Part shown: one piece after another, positions 24,984 to 33,182 of the stretch
How positions within the stretch are numbered: position 1 is the first letter of the stretch
Layout: every line of letters begins with the position of its first letter
Source: Aeromicrobium sp. IC_218
GTDB lineage: Bacteria; Actinomycetota; Actinomycetes; Propionibacteriales; Nocardioidaceae
Direction: 5' to 3'
NCBI RefSeq assembly: GCF_004336805.1
Contig: NZ_SJXM01000001.1
Location: 248,001-312,000 of the forward strand
DNA: 64,000 nucleotides
Notes under the pieces: generated by a model
What the model saw: the letters and a program-made list of their open reading frames with translations, nothing else
The model's database searches: none
Told to the model about the DNA's origin: nothing
Made by a program: the position numbers and the translations under genes

Positions 24984-25892
24984 ATGCACCAGGGCATGCC
25001 TGTCCGCCTGCGCGTCGGCGTCGTCGGCGCCGGACGCGTCGGATCCGTGCTCGCCGCGCGCCTGCGCGCCGCGGGTCACGACCTCGTCGCCGTCAGCGGC
25101 GCCTCCCCGGCGTCCCGGCTGCGCATCGACACCCTCCTGCCGGGCGTCCACGTCACCACCCCCGACCAGGTCGCCGCTGCGGCGGACGTCCTCGTGCTCG
25201 CCGTGCCGGACGACCACCTGGTCGCCGTCGCCGAGCACCTCGCCGCCCGTCCGGGCCAGGTCGTGCTGCACACCAGCGGCCGCCACGGGCTCGAGGCGCT
25301 GGCCTCGCTCGCCCGCCAGGGCGCGCGGACGATCGCGTTCCACCCGGCCATGACGTTCACCGGCACCGAGCTCGACCTCGACCGCACCTGCGTCTTCGGG
25401 CTCACCGCCGGTCCGGACGAGCGTGGGCTGGCCGAGCGCCTGGTCGCCGACCTCGGCGGCACGCCGGTCTGGATCGCCGAGGACGACCGCGCGACCTACC
25501 ACGCGGCGCTGGCCCACGGCTCGAACCACCTGGTCACCGTGGTCAACCAGGCGATGGAGCTGCTGCGCTCGGTCGCCGGTCCCGACGCCGACGTGGCCGC
25601 CGTGCTGCGCCCGCTGCTGACCGCCTCGCTCGACAACGCGCTCAGCTTCGGCGACGCCGCGCTCACCGGTCCGGTCGCCCGCGGCGACGTCAGCACGGTG
25701 CGTGCCCACCTGGACGCGCTCGCCGGTGCCGACGCCTCCACGGCGTCCACCTACCGCGAGCTCGCCCGCGCCACGGCCCACCGCGCCGAGGACGACGGAC
25801 GCATCGACGCCCGCACGTCCGCGGACGTCCGCCAGGCGCTCGACGAGGCCGAGTGGGACTCGCTCGCCGCGTCGGTCGAGCAGGCCCGATGA
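24984..25892 (+). CDS. Rossmann/DUF2520 dehydrogenase-like protein upstream of panC
   Basis: 302 residues. N-terminal NAD(P) fold [22 protein letters not shown] (~10-31), LAVPDDHL, and HPAMTFTG; the C-terminal helical domain ([19 protein letters not shown]) resembles 6-phosphogluconate or ketopantoate reductase dimer domains. The mycobacterial homologue (Rv3603c type) also precedes panC. A missing panE (ketopantoate reductase) activity would be the obvious role, but this is inferred. TGA overlaps the panC leader mini-ORF (ATGA). Confidence 0.85.
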   Translation: MHQGMPVRLRVGVVGAGRVGSVLAARLRAAGHDLVAVSGASPASRLRIDTLLPGVHVTTPDQVAAAADVLVLAVPDDHLVAVAEHLAARPGQVVLHTSGRHGLEALASLARQGARTIAFHPAMTFTGTELDLDRTCVFGLTAGPDERGLAERLVADLGGTPVWIAEDDRATYHAALAHGSNHLVTVVNQAMELLRSVAGPDADVAAVLRPLLTASLDNALSFGDAALTGPVARGDVSTVRAHLDALAGADASTASTYRELARATAHRAEDDGRIDARTSADVRQALDEAEWDSLAASVEQAR

Positions 25893-25975
25893 GCGAGCGC
25901 AGCGAGCGAACGGTCGAGGATGTCGCGGGCGGACTTCCGTACCGTGCTCTTCTCACGGAAGGCCGTCCGCGATGA
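25889..25975 (+). CDS. 28-aa leader mini-ORF bridging the DUF2520 gene and panC
   Basis: ATG 25889 overlaps the upstream stop (ATGA); TGA 25973-25975 overlaps the panC ATG (ATGA). The peptide begins [11 protein letters not shown] and ends [11 protein letters not shown], matching unit 2 of the folE leader (MTERSE ... [10 protein letters not shown]) at both ends with a diverged middle. Codons ACG-GAA-GGC supply the panC SD. Same position, phase and hairpin as at folE, about 10 kb away. Confidence 0.55.
   Translation: MSERSERTVEDVAGGLPYRALLTEGRPR
25923..25974 (+). promoter_or_regulatory. Leader hairpin sequestering the panC SD and start codon
   Basis: Left arm 25923-25940, loop 25941-25954 (ACCGTGCTCTTCTC), right arm 25955-25972: 16 Watson-Crick pairs, one G-U and one mismatch over 18 positions. 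The right arm holds GGAAGG (25957-25962) and ends at the A of the panC ATG. The loop matches the folE module loop (ACCGTTCCTTCCTC) at both ends. Confidence 0.65.
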
Positions 25976-26844
25976 CCACCACCAGCAGCACCACCGGCGT
26001 GCGGGTCGTGCGCACGAAGGCCGAGCTGCGTGAGGTGCTGGCCGGACGCGGCACGGTCGCCCTCGTCCCGACCATGGGCGCCCTGCACGGCGGGCACGAG
26101 AGCCTCATGCGCCTGGCCCGCCCGATGGCCGACGCGCTCGTCGTCTCGATCTTCGTGAATCCGACCCAGTTCGGCCCCGGGGAGGACTACGACGCCTACC
26201 CGCGCACGCCCGACGCGGACCTGGCCGTGTGCGAGGCCGCCGGTGTCGACGTGGTGTGGATGCCGGACGTCGCCGAGATGTACCCGGACGGCCCGGACGC
26301 CTCGGTGATGGTCGACCCGGGAGCGCTCGGCGCCGTGCTCGAGGGGGCCGCGCGTCCCACCCACTTCCGCGGGGTCCTGACCGTCGTGGCGAAGCTGTTC
26401 GCGGCCGTCCGGCCCGACGTCGCCGTGTTCGGCGAGAAGGACTTCCAGCAGCTCGCGCTGATCCGGCGCATGGTGCGCGACCTCGGCCTCGAGGTCCGCG
26501 TCGAGGGGCATCCGATCGTCCGCGAGGCCGACGGCCTGGCCATGAGCTCGCGCAACGTCTACCTCGGCGCCGAGCAGCACGAGCAGGCGCTCGCCCTGTC
26601 CCGCGCGCTCGAGGCGGGCGTCGCGGCGTCCGCCGAGGGTGTCGACGCGGTGCTCGCGGCCGCCCGGACGGTGCTGGACGCCGAGCCCGGCGTCGACACC
26701 GACTACCTCGTCCTGACCGACCCGTTCCTCAACCCCGTCGACGGCTCCTTCGCCGGCGACGCCCGTCTGCTCGTGGCCGCCCGCGTGGGCACGACCCGAC
26801 TCCTCGACAACCACGGCCTGCACGTCGGCCGGGAAGGTGCCTGA
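25972..26844 (+). CDS. panC: Pantothenate synthetase (pantoate-beta-alanine ligase)
   Basis: Joins pantoate and beta-alanine with ATP. 290 residues: [19 protein letters not shown] (~33-51, HxGH nucleotide motif), [39 protein letters not shown] and the KMSKS-like segment MSSRNVYL are all diagnostic. ATG 25972 overlaps the mini-ORF stop; a longer open frame upstream is out of place because it overlaps the DUF2520 gene. TGA overlaps the panD ATG by one base. Confidence 0.97.
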   Translation: MTTTSSTTGVRVVRTKAELREVLAGRGTVALVPTMGALHGGHESLMRLARPMADALVVSIFVNPTQFGPGEDYDAYPRTPDADLAVCEAAGVDVVWMPDVAEMYPDGPDASVMVDPGALGAVLEGAARPTHFRGVLTVVAKLFAAVRPDVAVFGEKDFQQLALIRRMVRDLGLEVRVEGHPIVREADGLAMSSRNVYLGAEQHEQALALSRALEAGVAASAEGVDAVLAAARTVLDAEPGVDTDYLVLTDPFLNPVDGSFAGDARLLVAARVGTTRLLDNHGLHVGREGA

Positions 26845-27263
26845 TGCTGCGCACGATGATGAAGTCCAAGATCCACCGCGCCACGGTGACGCAGGCCGAC
26901 CTGCACTACGTCGGCTCGGTCACCGTCGACCAGGACCTGCTCGACGCCGCCGACATCCTGCCCGGCGAGCTCGTCCACATCGTCGACGTCTCCAACGGCG
27001 CGCGCCTGGAGACCTACACGATCGCCGGCGAGCGCGGCAGCGGCGTCATCGGCATCAACGGCGCCGCGGCCCACCTCGTCCACCCCGGCGACCTCGTCAT
27101 CCTCATCGCCTACGCCCAGATGGACGACGCGGAGGCGCGGGCGTTCGAGCCGAGCGTCGTGTTCGTGGACGCCGGCAACGGCATCGTCCAGCTCACCGAC
27201 GACCCGGCCGACGTGCCGCCCGGCCACGGCCTGGAGCGCGGCGACCTCGTCGCGGCCCGGTAG
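26844..27263 (+). CDS. panD: Aspartate 1-decarboxylase (pyruvoyl)
   Basis: Makes beta-alanine from aspartate. 139 residues. The self-cleavage site Gly-Ser is present in [10 protein letters not shown] (Ser25 becomes the pyruvoyl group). [30 protein letters not shown] and [27 protein letters not shown] are canonical. Coupled to panC by TGATG. The coaX gene starts 3 nt downstream. Confidence 0.97.
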   Translation: MLRTMMKSKIHRATVTQADLHYVGSVTVDQDLLDAADILPGELVHIVDVSNGARLETYTIAGERGSGVIGINGAAAHLVHPGDLVILIAYAQMDDAEARAFEPSVVFVDAGNGIVQLTDDPADVPPGHGLERGDLVAAR

Positions 27264-27265
27264 CC

Positions 27266-28042
27266 ATGAGCCTGCTCTGCCTCGACATCAGCAACAGCCA
27301 CACGCTGATCGGCATCTTCGAGGACGACGAGCTGGTCGCGCACTGGCGCCTGTCGACGGTCGAGCACCGCACGTCTGACGAGTGGCAGCTGCTGATCTCG
27401 GGGCTGATCGTCCGGGCCGGGCTCGAGGTGCCCGAGGCGCTGAGCCTGTGCTGCACCGTGCCCTCGGTGCTGGTCGAGTTCCGCCACCTGGTCGAGCGTT
27501 ACTTCGAGGGCGCACCGGTCTGCATCGTCGGGCCAGGCGTGAAGACGGGCGTGCCGATCCACACCGACAACCCGCGGGAGGTCGGTGCCGACCGCATCGT
27601 CAACGCGCTCGCGGCCGCCGAGCTGTACGGCGGCCCGGCCATCGTCGTCGACCTCAACGGCACCGCGACGATCTTCGACGTCGTCGACGAGAAGGGCCGC
27701 TACGTCGGCGGCGCCATCGCCCCCGGCGTCGAGCTGTCGCTGGACGCCCTGGCCCGGCGTGGCGCGCAGCTGCGCAGCGTCGAGCTCGGCGAGCCGCGCG
27801 GCGTCATCGGCAAGAACACCGTCGAGGCCATCCAGTCCGGCGTCGTGCTGGGCTTCGCCGGGCTCGTCGACGGCATCGTCGAGCGCATGCTGGACGAGCT
27901 GGACGACGCCGACGACGTCGCGGTGATCGCGACGGGCTCCTACCCGGAGGCGGTGCTCGACGCGTGCTCGTCCATCACGACGCGCGACCCGTGGCTGACG
28001 CTGCAGGGCCTGCGCCTCGTGCACGAGCGCAACTTCGGCTGA
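27266..28042 (+). CDS. coaX: Type III pantothenate kinase-like protein (CoaX) with altered phosphate loops
   Basis: 258 residues. CoaX family by GADRIVNALAAAELYGGPAIVVD (~107-129), GGAIAPGVELSLDALARRGAQL, IGKNTVEAIQSG and ATGSYPEAVL. The N-terminal phosphate loop reads LDISNSHTLIG (7-16) instead of the usual DVGNTNTVLG. The second reads VDLNGTATIFD (128-138), apparently with one extra residue relative to DFGTATTFD. The catalytic-region Asp109 is kept. The M. tuberculosis homologue is similarly altered and has been reported inactive as a pantothenate kinase, so enzyme activity is uncertain here. Last gene of the pan operon; its end is 3 bp from a convergent lipoprotein gene. Confidence 0.85.
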   Translation: MSLLCLDISNSHTLIGIFEDDELVAHWRLSTVEHRTSDEWQLLISGLIVRAGLEVPEALSLCCTVPSVLVEFRHLVERYFEGAPVCIVGPGVKTGVPIHTDNPREVGADRIVNALAAAELYGGPAIVVDLNGTATIFDVVDEKGRYVGGAIAPGVELSLDALARRGAQLRSVELGEPRGVIGKNTVEAIQSGVVLGFAGLVDGIVERMLDELDDADDVAVIATGSYPEAVLDACSSITTRDPWLTLQGLRLVHERNFG

Positions 28043-28045
28043 GCG

Positions 28046-28465
28046 TCAGGGACGGGCGAGGGCCGGTCCGGCGTCCAGGGCGACCGACCACTCCGACCCG
28101 CGGGGCGCCTGCACGCGCACCGACACCCGCGACGGCAGGTCGGACGGGGTCGTGATGGTGATCGCGCCGGCCGTGTCCGCCGGCTCCGAGCCCGAGCGGC
28201 AGGGGCTCCAGGCCTCGCCCGCGTGCTCGACCACCACCGTGATGCCCTCGTCGGGGTCGCCGAGGCAGTCGAGCCGGACGGCGGCGCGGCGCGTGCCCGG
28301 CGCCAGGTCGACCTGGCGGGTCGCCCCGCCCTCCTCCTGGACGAGCGCGAGCACGCGCTCGGTGCCGGGGATCGGGTCGAAGGTCTCGGTGGCCCGATCG
28401 GGCAGGACGCTGCACCCGGACACGAGGCCGAGCGCCAGCGGGACGAGCACGAGGGACGGACGCAC
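28046..28465 (-). CDS. Hypothetical lipoprotein
   Basis: 139 residues with a lipobox LVSGC (Cys18) after a short signal peptide, so it should be lipid-anchored on the outer face of the membrane. The mature part is a small beta-rich domain with Cys in RLDCLGDPD and WSPCRSGS that may form a disulfide. No family recognised. Convergent with coaX. Confidence 0.65.
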   Translation of the reverse strand: MRPSLVLVPLALGLVSGCSVLPDRATETFDPIPGTERVLALVQEEGGATRQVDLAPGTRRAAVRLDCLGDPDEGITVVVEHAGEAWSPCRSGSEPADTAGAITITTPSDLPSRVSVRVQAPRGSEWSVALDAGPALARP

Positions 28466-28509
28466 GGCGCGAGCCTAGGGCTCGTCGCGCGTCCGCGGAC
28501 CCGATTCGC

Positions 28510-28668
28510 TCAGTCCGGGGGCGGGGGAGCGCCCTGCTCGTCCTGCTGGACCTCCGCCTCCTCCTCGGCGGTCTGGTCGGCGCCGGGGAGCGGGTCGACG
28601 GCGGGCGTCTCGCCCGTGGGGTCGGCCGGCGGCTGCGTCGGGTCGTCGGGCTCGTGCTGCTGGGTCAT
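28510..28668 (-). CDS. Small acidic proline-rich protein
   Basis: 52 codons, ATG 28668 with GGAGGGG 3 nt upstream. Composition is almost only Pro, Asp, Glu, Gln and Thr (begins MTQQHEPDDPTQPPADPTGE), so it is probably disordered. The good SD and uniform high-GC codon use suggest a real gene. No function assignable. Confidence 0.45.
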   Translation of the reverse strand: MTQQHEPDDPTQPPADPTGETPAVDPLPGADQTAEEEAEVQQDEQGAPPPPD

Positions 28669-28748
28669 GGCCCCTCCGTACCCGCCGTCCCGCGAGCTAC
28701 ACGGGCCGGACGCGCGACACGCACCGACGCGGCGTCGAGGATGGACGT

Positions 28749-28913
28749 ATGCGTCCCTCGTCCCTCGTCCTGGTCGGCCTGCTGGTGCTGCTGGGCGCTG
28801 CCGCCGTGGTGCTGGGCGAGGGCGACGACTCGCCCGGGCTGCAGGGCGTCGGGGTGCTGCTCGTCCTCGGCGGGGTCGTCGTCGCGGTCCGGTCCCGTCG
28901 GTCGCGTCGCTAG
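28749..28913 (+). CDS. Small two-helix membrane protein
   Basis: 54 codons from ATG 28749, with AGGA 9 nt upstream. Two hydrophobic helices (LVLVGLLVLLGAAAVVLG ~6-23 and GVGVLLVLGGVVVAV ~33-47) separated by an acidic turn and ending in an Arg-rich tail (RSRRSRR). Such 50-60-residue hairpin proteins are common and uncharacterised in actinobacteria. Its TAG overlaps the stop of the convergent nhaA gene. Confidence 0.5.
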   Translation: MRPSSLVLVGLLVLLGAAAVVLGEGDDSPGLQGVGVLLVLGGVVVAVRSRRSRR

Positions 28914-30721
28914 GCCTGGGCGTCCTGCTCCTGGCGGGAGGCCTCCAGGGCCGCGACCAGCGTGGCGGCGTCGAACGGACCGCGGTGCCGGGACTCGCCC
29001 ACGAAGAAGGTCGGGGTGCCCGACAGGTCCATGAGCTCGGCGTCGTCCGCGTCGTCGTTCACCCGGCGGGCGACGGCGGCCTTGTCGAGGTCGTGCTCGA
29101 AGCGGTCCAGGTCCAGGCCCATCTCGGCCGCGTGCGCGAGCAGGTCCTCGCGCTCGAGCGCGTCCTGGTGGGCGAACATGCGGCGTCCGAGCTCGAGGCC
29201 GTGGCCCTGGCGCTCGGCCGCCTCGAAGGCGTGCGCGGCCTCGCGGGCGTGCGGGTGGACGCGGTCGAGCGGGAAGTGGCGGTAGACCCAGACCAGGTCG
29301 TCGCCCAGCTGCTCGCGCACCTCGTCGACCGACCCGGTGGCGCGGCTGCAGAAGGGGCACTCGAAGTCCAGGTACTCCACGAGCACGAGCGGGGCGTCCG
29401 GACGTCCGACGTAGTGGTCGCGCTCGGGGTCGAACGGCCGCACCAGGTGCGCGCCGACCGCCTCGTTCGGGCGGACCCGGTCGAGCATGTCCAGCACGAT
29501 CCAGCCCAGCGCGAAGGCGAGCACCGAGGCGAGCAGCACGCCCACGCGGGCCTCGTCCTGCTGGCGGGGGTCGTCGAGGGCGAGCGAGACGATGAGCAGC
29601 GAGATCGTGAACCCGATGCCCGACAGCGCGGCACCGCCGGCCACGCGTCCGATGCCCAGGCCCGGGGCGAGCCGGCCCCAGCCCAGGCGCGGCACGAGCG
29701 CGGCCGCGGCGGTGATGCCGACGAGCTTGCCGACCACCAGGCCGAGCACGATGCCCCAGGTGAGCCGGGACGTGGCCGCGGCCTCCAGCGTCGGTCCGTC
29801 CAGCCGGACGCCCGCGTTCGCGAGCGCGAACACCGGCAGGACGAGGTAGGCGACGTACGGACCGATCGCGTCGTCGAGGCGCTCGTTGATCGAGATCGAG
29901 CGCCGGATGCCGCGCCGGGCCGCAGCCGCGTACGCCGGGCTGGGCGACTGGCGGAAGGCGCGGGTCAGGTCGGCCACCTGCTCGACGTCGCCGCGACGCG
30001 GCGCGGCGACGGGGATGACCAGCGCGAGCGCGACACCGGCGAGCGTCGCGTGGACGCCGCCCTCGTGCAGCGCGAACCACAGCGCGACGCCACCGGCGAG
30101 GTAGAGCGGCCCGTGGTCGACCGGCAGGCGGCGCACGAGCACGAGCGCCACGAGCAGCACCGCGGCGACGACCAGGGCGCCGACGTGCAGGTCGTCGCCG
30201 TAGAACAGCGCGATCGCGGCCAGCGCGCCGATGTCGTCCACCACGGCGAGCGTCAGCAGGAACAGGCGCAGGCGGGCCGGGTGCTTCGGGCCGATGATGG
30301 CCAGCGCGCCGAGCAGGAACGCGGTGTCGGTGGAGATCACCACGCCCCACGCGTGCGCGGCGTCGGTGCCGGCGTTCACCGCCCAGAACAGCAACGCCGG
30401 CACGACGAGGCCGGCCACCGCGGCGATGATCGGGACGATCGCCCGGCTCCGCTCGGTCAGCTCGCCGATCGTCAGCTCGCGCTTGACCTCGAGCCCGACG
30501 ACGAAGAAGAAGACCGCCATGAGGGCGTCGTTCACCAGCGCGTGCAGGTCCAGGCCGAGCGACCAGTCCCCGACCACGAGGCCGACCTCGGTGTGCCAGA
30601 AGGACGTGTAGGAGTCGCCCGCGGGGGAGTTGGCCCACGCGATCGCAGCCAGCGTGGCGAGCAGGAGCAGGGCGGCCGAGGCCTTGTCGCGTCCGCGGAA
30701 GGCGTCCAGGAGCCGGTTCAC
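28910..30721 (-). CDS. nhaA: Na+/H+ antiporter NhaA fused to a DsbA-like thioredoxin domain
   Basis: 603 residues. Residues 1-390 are NhaA: VNDALMAVFFFVVGLEVKRELTIGEL and LAVVDDIGALAAIALFYG (the conserved Asp pair). Residues ~410-600 form a DsbA/thiol-oxidoreductase domain: VGRPDAPLVLVEYLDFECPFCSRATG (CPFC active site), and LSGTPTFFVGESRHRGP with the cis-Pro. NhaA-DsbA fusions are known in actinobacteria, and their reason is not understood. Topology would put the thioredoxin domain at the C-terminus after an even or odd helix count that I cannot settle. Sodium/proton exchange is the likely primary role. Confidence 0.9.
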   Translation of the reverse strand: MNRLLDAFRGRDKASAALLLLATLAAIAWANSPAGDSYTSFWHTEVGLVVGDWSLGLDLHALVNDALMAVFFFVVGLEVKRELTIGELTERSRAIVPIIAAVAGLVVPALLFWAVNAGTDAAHAWGVVISTDTAFLLGALAIIGPKHPARLRLFLLTLAVVDDIGALAAIALFYGDDLHVGALVVAAVLLVALVLVRRLPVDHGPLYLAGGVALWFALHEGGVHATLAGVALALVIPVAAPRRGDVEQVADLTRAFRQSPSPAYAAAARRGIRRSISINERLDDAIGPYVAYLVLPVFALANAGVRLDGPTLEAAATSRLTWGIVLGLVVGKLVGITAAAALVPRLGWGRLAPGLGIGRVAGGAALSGIGFTISLLIVSLALDDPRQQDEARVGVLLASVLAFALGWIVLDMLDRVRPNEAVGAHLVRPFDPERDHYVGRPDAPLVLVEYLDFECPFCSRATGSVDEVREQLGDDLVWVYRHFPLDRVHPHAREAAHAFEAAERQGHGLELGRRMFAHQDALEREDLLAHAAEMGLDLDRFEHDLDKAAVARRVNDDADDAELMDLSGTPTFFVGESRHRGPFDAATLVAALEASRQEQDAQA

Positions 30722-30899
30722 GGGCCAAGCCTAGGGATCGGGTCCACGCCGCCGGACCTCGCACCGACGGCCGTGTCGGGTTGGCGACACTTTCACGCAT
30801 CCCGGGACGGGAGGTGCCGATACGTGTTAGCAATGATGGTGGCGTCGGTGCAGCTCGCGCCGGCGGAGGCAGGATGCCGCTTTGACGAAGGAGCCCGCA

Positions 30900-31565
30900 G
30901 TGGTCGACGGATCGCCCATGCCCGAGGTGAACCAGCTGGTCACGGTCCGTGACCTGTCCGGCAAGGAGCTGCCGACGCGCATCGAGGACCTGACCGGCAG
31001 CGTGCTGGTCGTGCCCCGCCCCGTCGACGGCGAGTCCGGCATCGGCCTTCGCCCCGAGGGCCTCACCGTCATGTGGCCCGCCGACCGCGGCGTCATGAGC
31101 CTGCCGGTCAAGCTCAACGAGCGTCGCTCCGACAACAACCTCGACATGTGGGAGCTGTCCATCACCGGCCCCGCGTCGCGCCAGCAGCGCCGGGCCTTCG
31201 TCCGCGTGCCCGTCTCGGCCGGCGTCGCCCTGGCGTTCGTCGCCGAGCGTCCGATCGACCCGAACCCGGACGTCGCCGACATCAGCGGCTGGCTGGTCGA
31301 CCTCAGCGAGGCCGCGGCCTGCGTCTCGGTGCCGACCGTCCGCTACGAGGACCTCAAGCCGCACGCGAAGCTGCAGGCCACGTTCACCATCGGCGAGGAC
31401 TCCTTCGACCTGCCCGCGCGGGTCTCCGACAGCGCTCCCGTGCGCGAGGTCGAGGACCGCACCGAGCTGGTCGTCCACTTCGAGATCCCCGAGTCCGAGG
31501 CCGCCCGCCTGCGCCGCATGCTGTTCGCGCAGCAGGTGCGCCTGCGCGACCTCAACGGACGCTGA
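30900..31565 (+). CDS. PilZ/YcgR-like c-di-GMP-binding protein
   Basis: 221 residues. An N-terminal YcgR-like beta domain (~8-85) is followed by a PilZ domain starting with QQRRAFVRVPV (RxxxR). The second motif reads DLSEAA where (D/N)xSxxG is expected, so the glycine is replaced by alanine; binding could persist with altered affinity. GTG 30900 is chosen because GAAGGAG lies 7 nt upstream; a TTG at 30882 and ATG at 30918 are alternatives. Probably reads c-di-GMP, for which a synthase is encoded at 1560-2552. Immediately upstream of lysS. Confidence 0.8.
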   Translation: MVDGSPMPEVNQLVTVRDLSGKELPTRIEDLTGSVLVVPRPVDGESGIGLRPEGLTVMWPADRGVMSLPVKLNERRSDNNLDMWELSITGPASRQQRRAFVRVPVSAGVALAFVAERPIDPNPDVADISGWLVDLSEAAACVSVPTVRYEDLKPHAKLQATFTIGEDSFDLPARVSDSAPVREVEDRTELVVHFEIPESEAARLRRMLFAQQVRLRDLNGR

Positions 31566-31597
31566 CCCGCGCGGCACGGCGTCCGGCGCCGCGCCAC

Positions 31598-31603
31598 TAG
31601 ACT
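31598..31603 (+). promoter_or_regulatory. -10 element for lysS
   Basis: TAGACT ends 8 nt before the GTG at 31612, with no SD between. Consistent with a leaderless or near-leaderless mRNA. Confidence 0.4.
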
Positions 31604-31611
31604 CGGGCCTC

Positions 31612-33117
31612 GTGAGCGACGCGACGACCGTGCCCGACGAGGACGACCTTCCCGAGCAGATCCGCATCCGGCGCGAGAAGCGCCAGCGCCTGCTGGACTC
31701 CGGCGTCGACCCGTACCCCGTGACGGTCGGCCGCACCCACACCCTGCGCGAGGTCGTCGCCACCCACGACGCCGAGGCGCTGGGCGCGGACGTCCGCACC
31801 GGCGAGACCGTCTCGGTCGCCGGCCGCGTCATCTTCCTGCGCAACACCGGCAAGCTCTGCTTCGTCCGGCTGCGCGAGGGTGACGGCACCGAGCTGCAGG
31901 CCATGCTGTCGCTGGCCGACGTGGGCGAGGAGTCGCTGGCCGACTTCAAGGCGCTCGTCGACATCGGCGACCACCTGGCCGTCACCGGCGAGGTCATCAC
32001 CAGCCGCCGCGGCGAGCTGAGCGTCGCCGCCACGTCGTGGCAGATCGCGGCCAAGACCATGCGCCCGCTGCCGGTCGAGCACAAGCCGCTGTCGGACGAG
32101 GCCCGGGCCCGCATGCGGTACGTCGACCTCATCGTCCGGCCCGAGGCCCGCGACAACGTCCGCGCCAAGGCGAAGGTGCTGCAGTCGCTGCGCGCCACGC
32201 TCGACGGCCGCGACTACGTCGAGGTCGAGACGCCCGTGCTGCAGCACACCAACGGCGGTGCCGCGGCGCGTCCGTTCGAGACCCACGTGAACGCCTACGA
32301 CGAGGACGCCCTGCTGCGCATCGCGCTGGAGCTGCACCTCAAGCGCGCGCTCGTCGGCGGTGTCGACCGGGTCTACGAGATCGGCAAGACCTTCCGCAAC
32401 GAGGGCGTCGACAACACGCACAACCCCGAGTTCATGATGCTCGAGGCGTACGAGGCGTACGGCTCCTACGACACGATGGCCGAGCTGACCCGCGACCTGG
32501 TGCTGAACGCCGCCCGCGCGGTCGGGAGGACGGTCGTGCCGGGCCGCGACGGCTCGCAGATCGACCTCGAGGCCGAGTGGCGCCACGCCACCGTGCACGA
32601 GCTCGTCTCGGAGGCCGTGGGCCAGACGGTCGACGTCGAGACCCCGGTCGACACGCTCGTCGCGCTGGCCGCCGAGCACGAGGTCGCGCTGCGCGAGGGC
32701 TGGGACGCCGGCGAGATCGTGCTGGAGCTGTACGAGAAGCTCGTCGAGCACACGCTCGTGCAGCCCACGTTCGTGCGCGACTACCCCGAGTCGGTGCGCC
32801 CGCTGGCCAAGAAGCACCGCACGAAGCCCGGCCTGGTCGAAGCGTGGGACCTCATCATCAACGGCGTGGAGCTGGCCCCGGCCTACTCCGAGCTCAACGA
32901 CCCGGTCATCCAGCGCGAGCGGCTCGAGGAGCAGGCGCGCATGGCCGCCGCCGGCGACCCCGAGGCCATGGACGTCGACGAGGACTTCCTGCGCGCGCTC
33001 GAGTTCGGCATGCCGCCCGCCGGTGGCCTGGGCCTCGGCGTCGACCGCCTGGTGATGCTGCTCCAGGGCGTCGGCATCCGCGAGGCGATCCTCTTCCCGA
33101 TCCAGCGTCGCGAGTGA
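31612..33117 (+). CDS. lysS: Lysyl-tRNA synthetase, class II
   Basis: Charges tRNA-Lys. 501 residues: OB-fold anticodon-binding domain (VSVAGRVIFLRNTGKLCFVRLREGDG), class II motif 1 (around VEVETPVLQ), motif 2 (FRNEGVDNTHNPEFMMLEAYEAY) and motif 3 (GLGLGVDRLVMLL). Length and domain order are those of the standard bacterial enzyme. GTG start without SD downstream of TAGACT. In M. tuberculosis lysS is followed by lsr2 and clpC1; here a strong terminator and an accessory block follow instead. Confidence 0.97.
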   Translation: MSDATTVPDEDDLPEQIRIRREKRQRLLDSGVDPYPVTVGRTHTLREVVATHDAEALGADVRTGETVSVAGRVIFLRNTGKLCFVRLREGDGTELQAMLSLADVGEESLADFKALVDIGDHLAVTGEVITSRRGELSVAATSWQIAAKTMRPLPVEHKPLSDEARARMRYVDLIVRPEARDNVRAKAKVLQSLRATLDGRDYVEVETPVLQHTNGGAAARPFETHVNAYDEDALLRIALELHLKRALVGGVDRVYEIGKTFRNEGVDNTHNPEFMMLEAYEAYGSYDTMAELTRDLVLNAARAVGRTVVPGRDGSQIDLEAEWRHATVHELVSEAVGQTVDVETPVDTLVALAAEHEVALREGWDAGEIVLELYEKLVEHTLVQPTFVRDYPESVRPLAKKHRTKPGLVEAWDLIINGVELAPAYSELNDPVIQRERLEEQARMAAAGDPEAMDVDEDFLRALEFGMPPAGGLGLGVDRLVMLLQGVGIREAILFPIQRRE

Positions 33118-33131
33118 GCTGAAGACGTGTG

Positions 33132-33167
33132 CGGACGGCCGGGACCCTGTCGGGTCCCGGCCGTCCG
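33132..33167. terminator. lysS terminator
   Basis: CGGACGGCCGGGACCC (33132-33147) pairs perfectly with 33152-33167 over 16 bp around a TGTC tetraloop, 15 bp after the lysS stop and 16 bp before the convergent lipoprotein stop. Confidence 0.85.
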
Positions 33168-33182
33168 TGGTTCCGCGGTGCG

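Noticed and set aside
23216-25975. 919-codon forward open frame over the secreted protein and DUF2520 genes
   Set aside because: Arg/Pro/Gly-rich shadow product. Only its last 28 codons are of interest, as the panC leader mini-ORF starting at ATG 25889.
30816-30823. GCCGATAC resembling the -10 of flagellar-type sigma promoters upstream of the PilZ gene
   Set aside because: No TAAA-type -35 at the required 15-nt spacing (GCAT is there instead), and no motility genes in the window.
28665-32198. 1177-codon reverse open frame spanning nhaA and lysS
   Set aside because: High-GC shadow crossing several genes with convincing products in other frames; no coherent domain.
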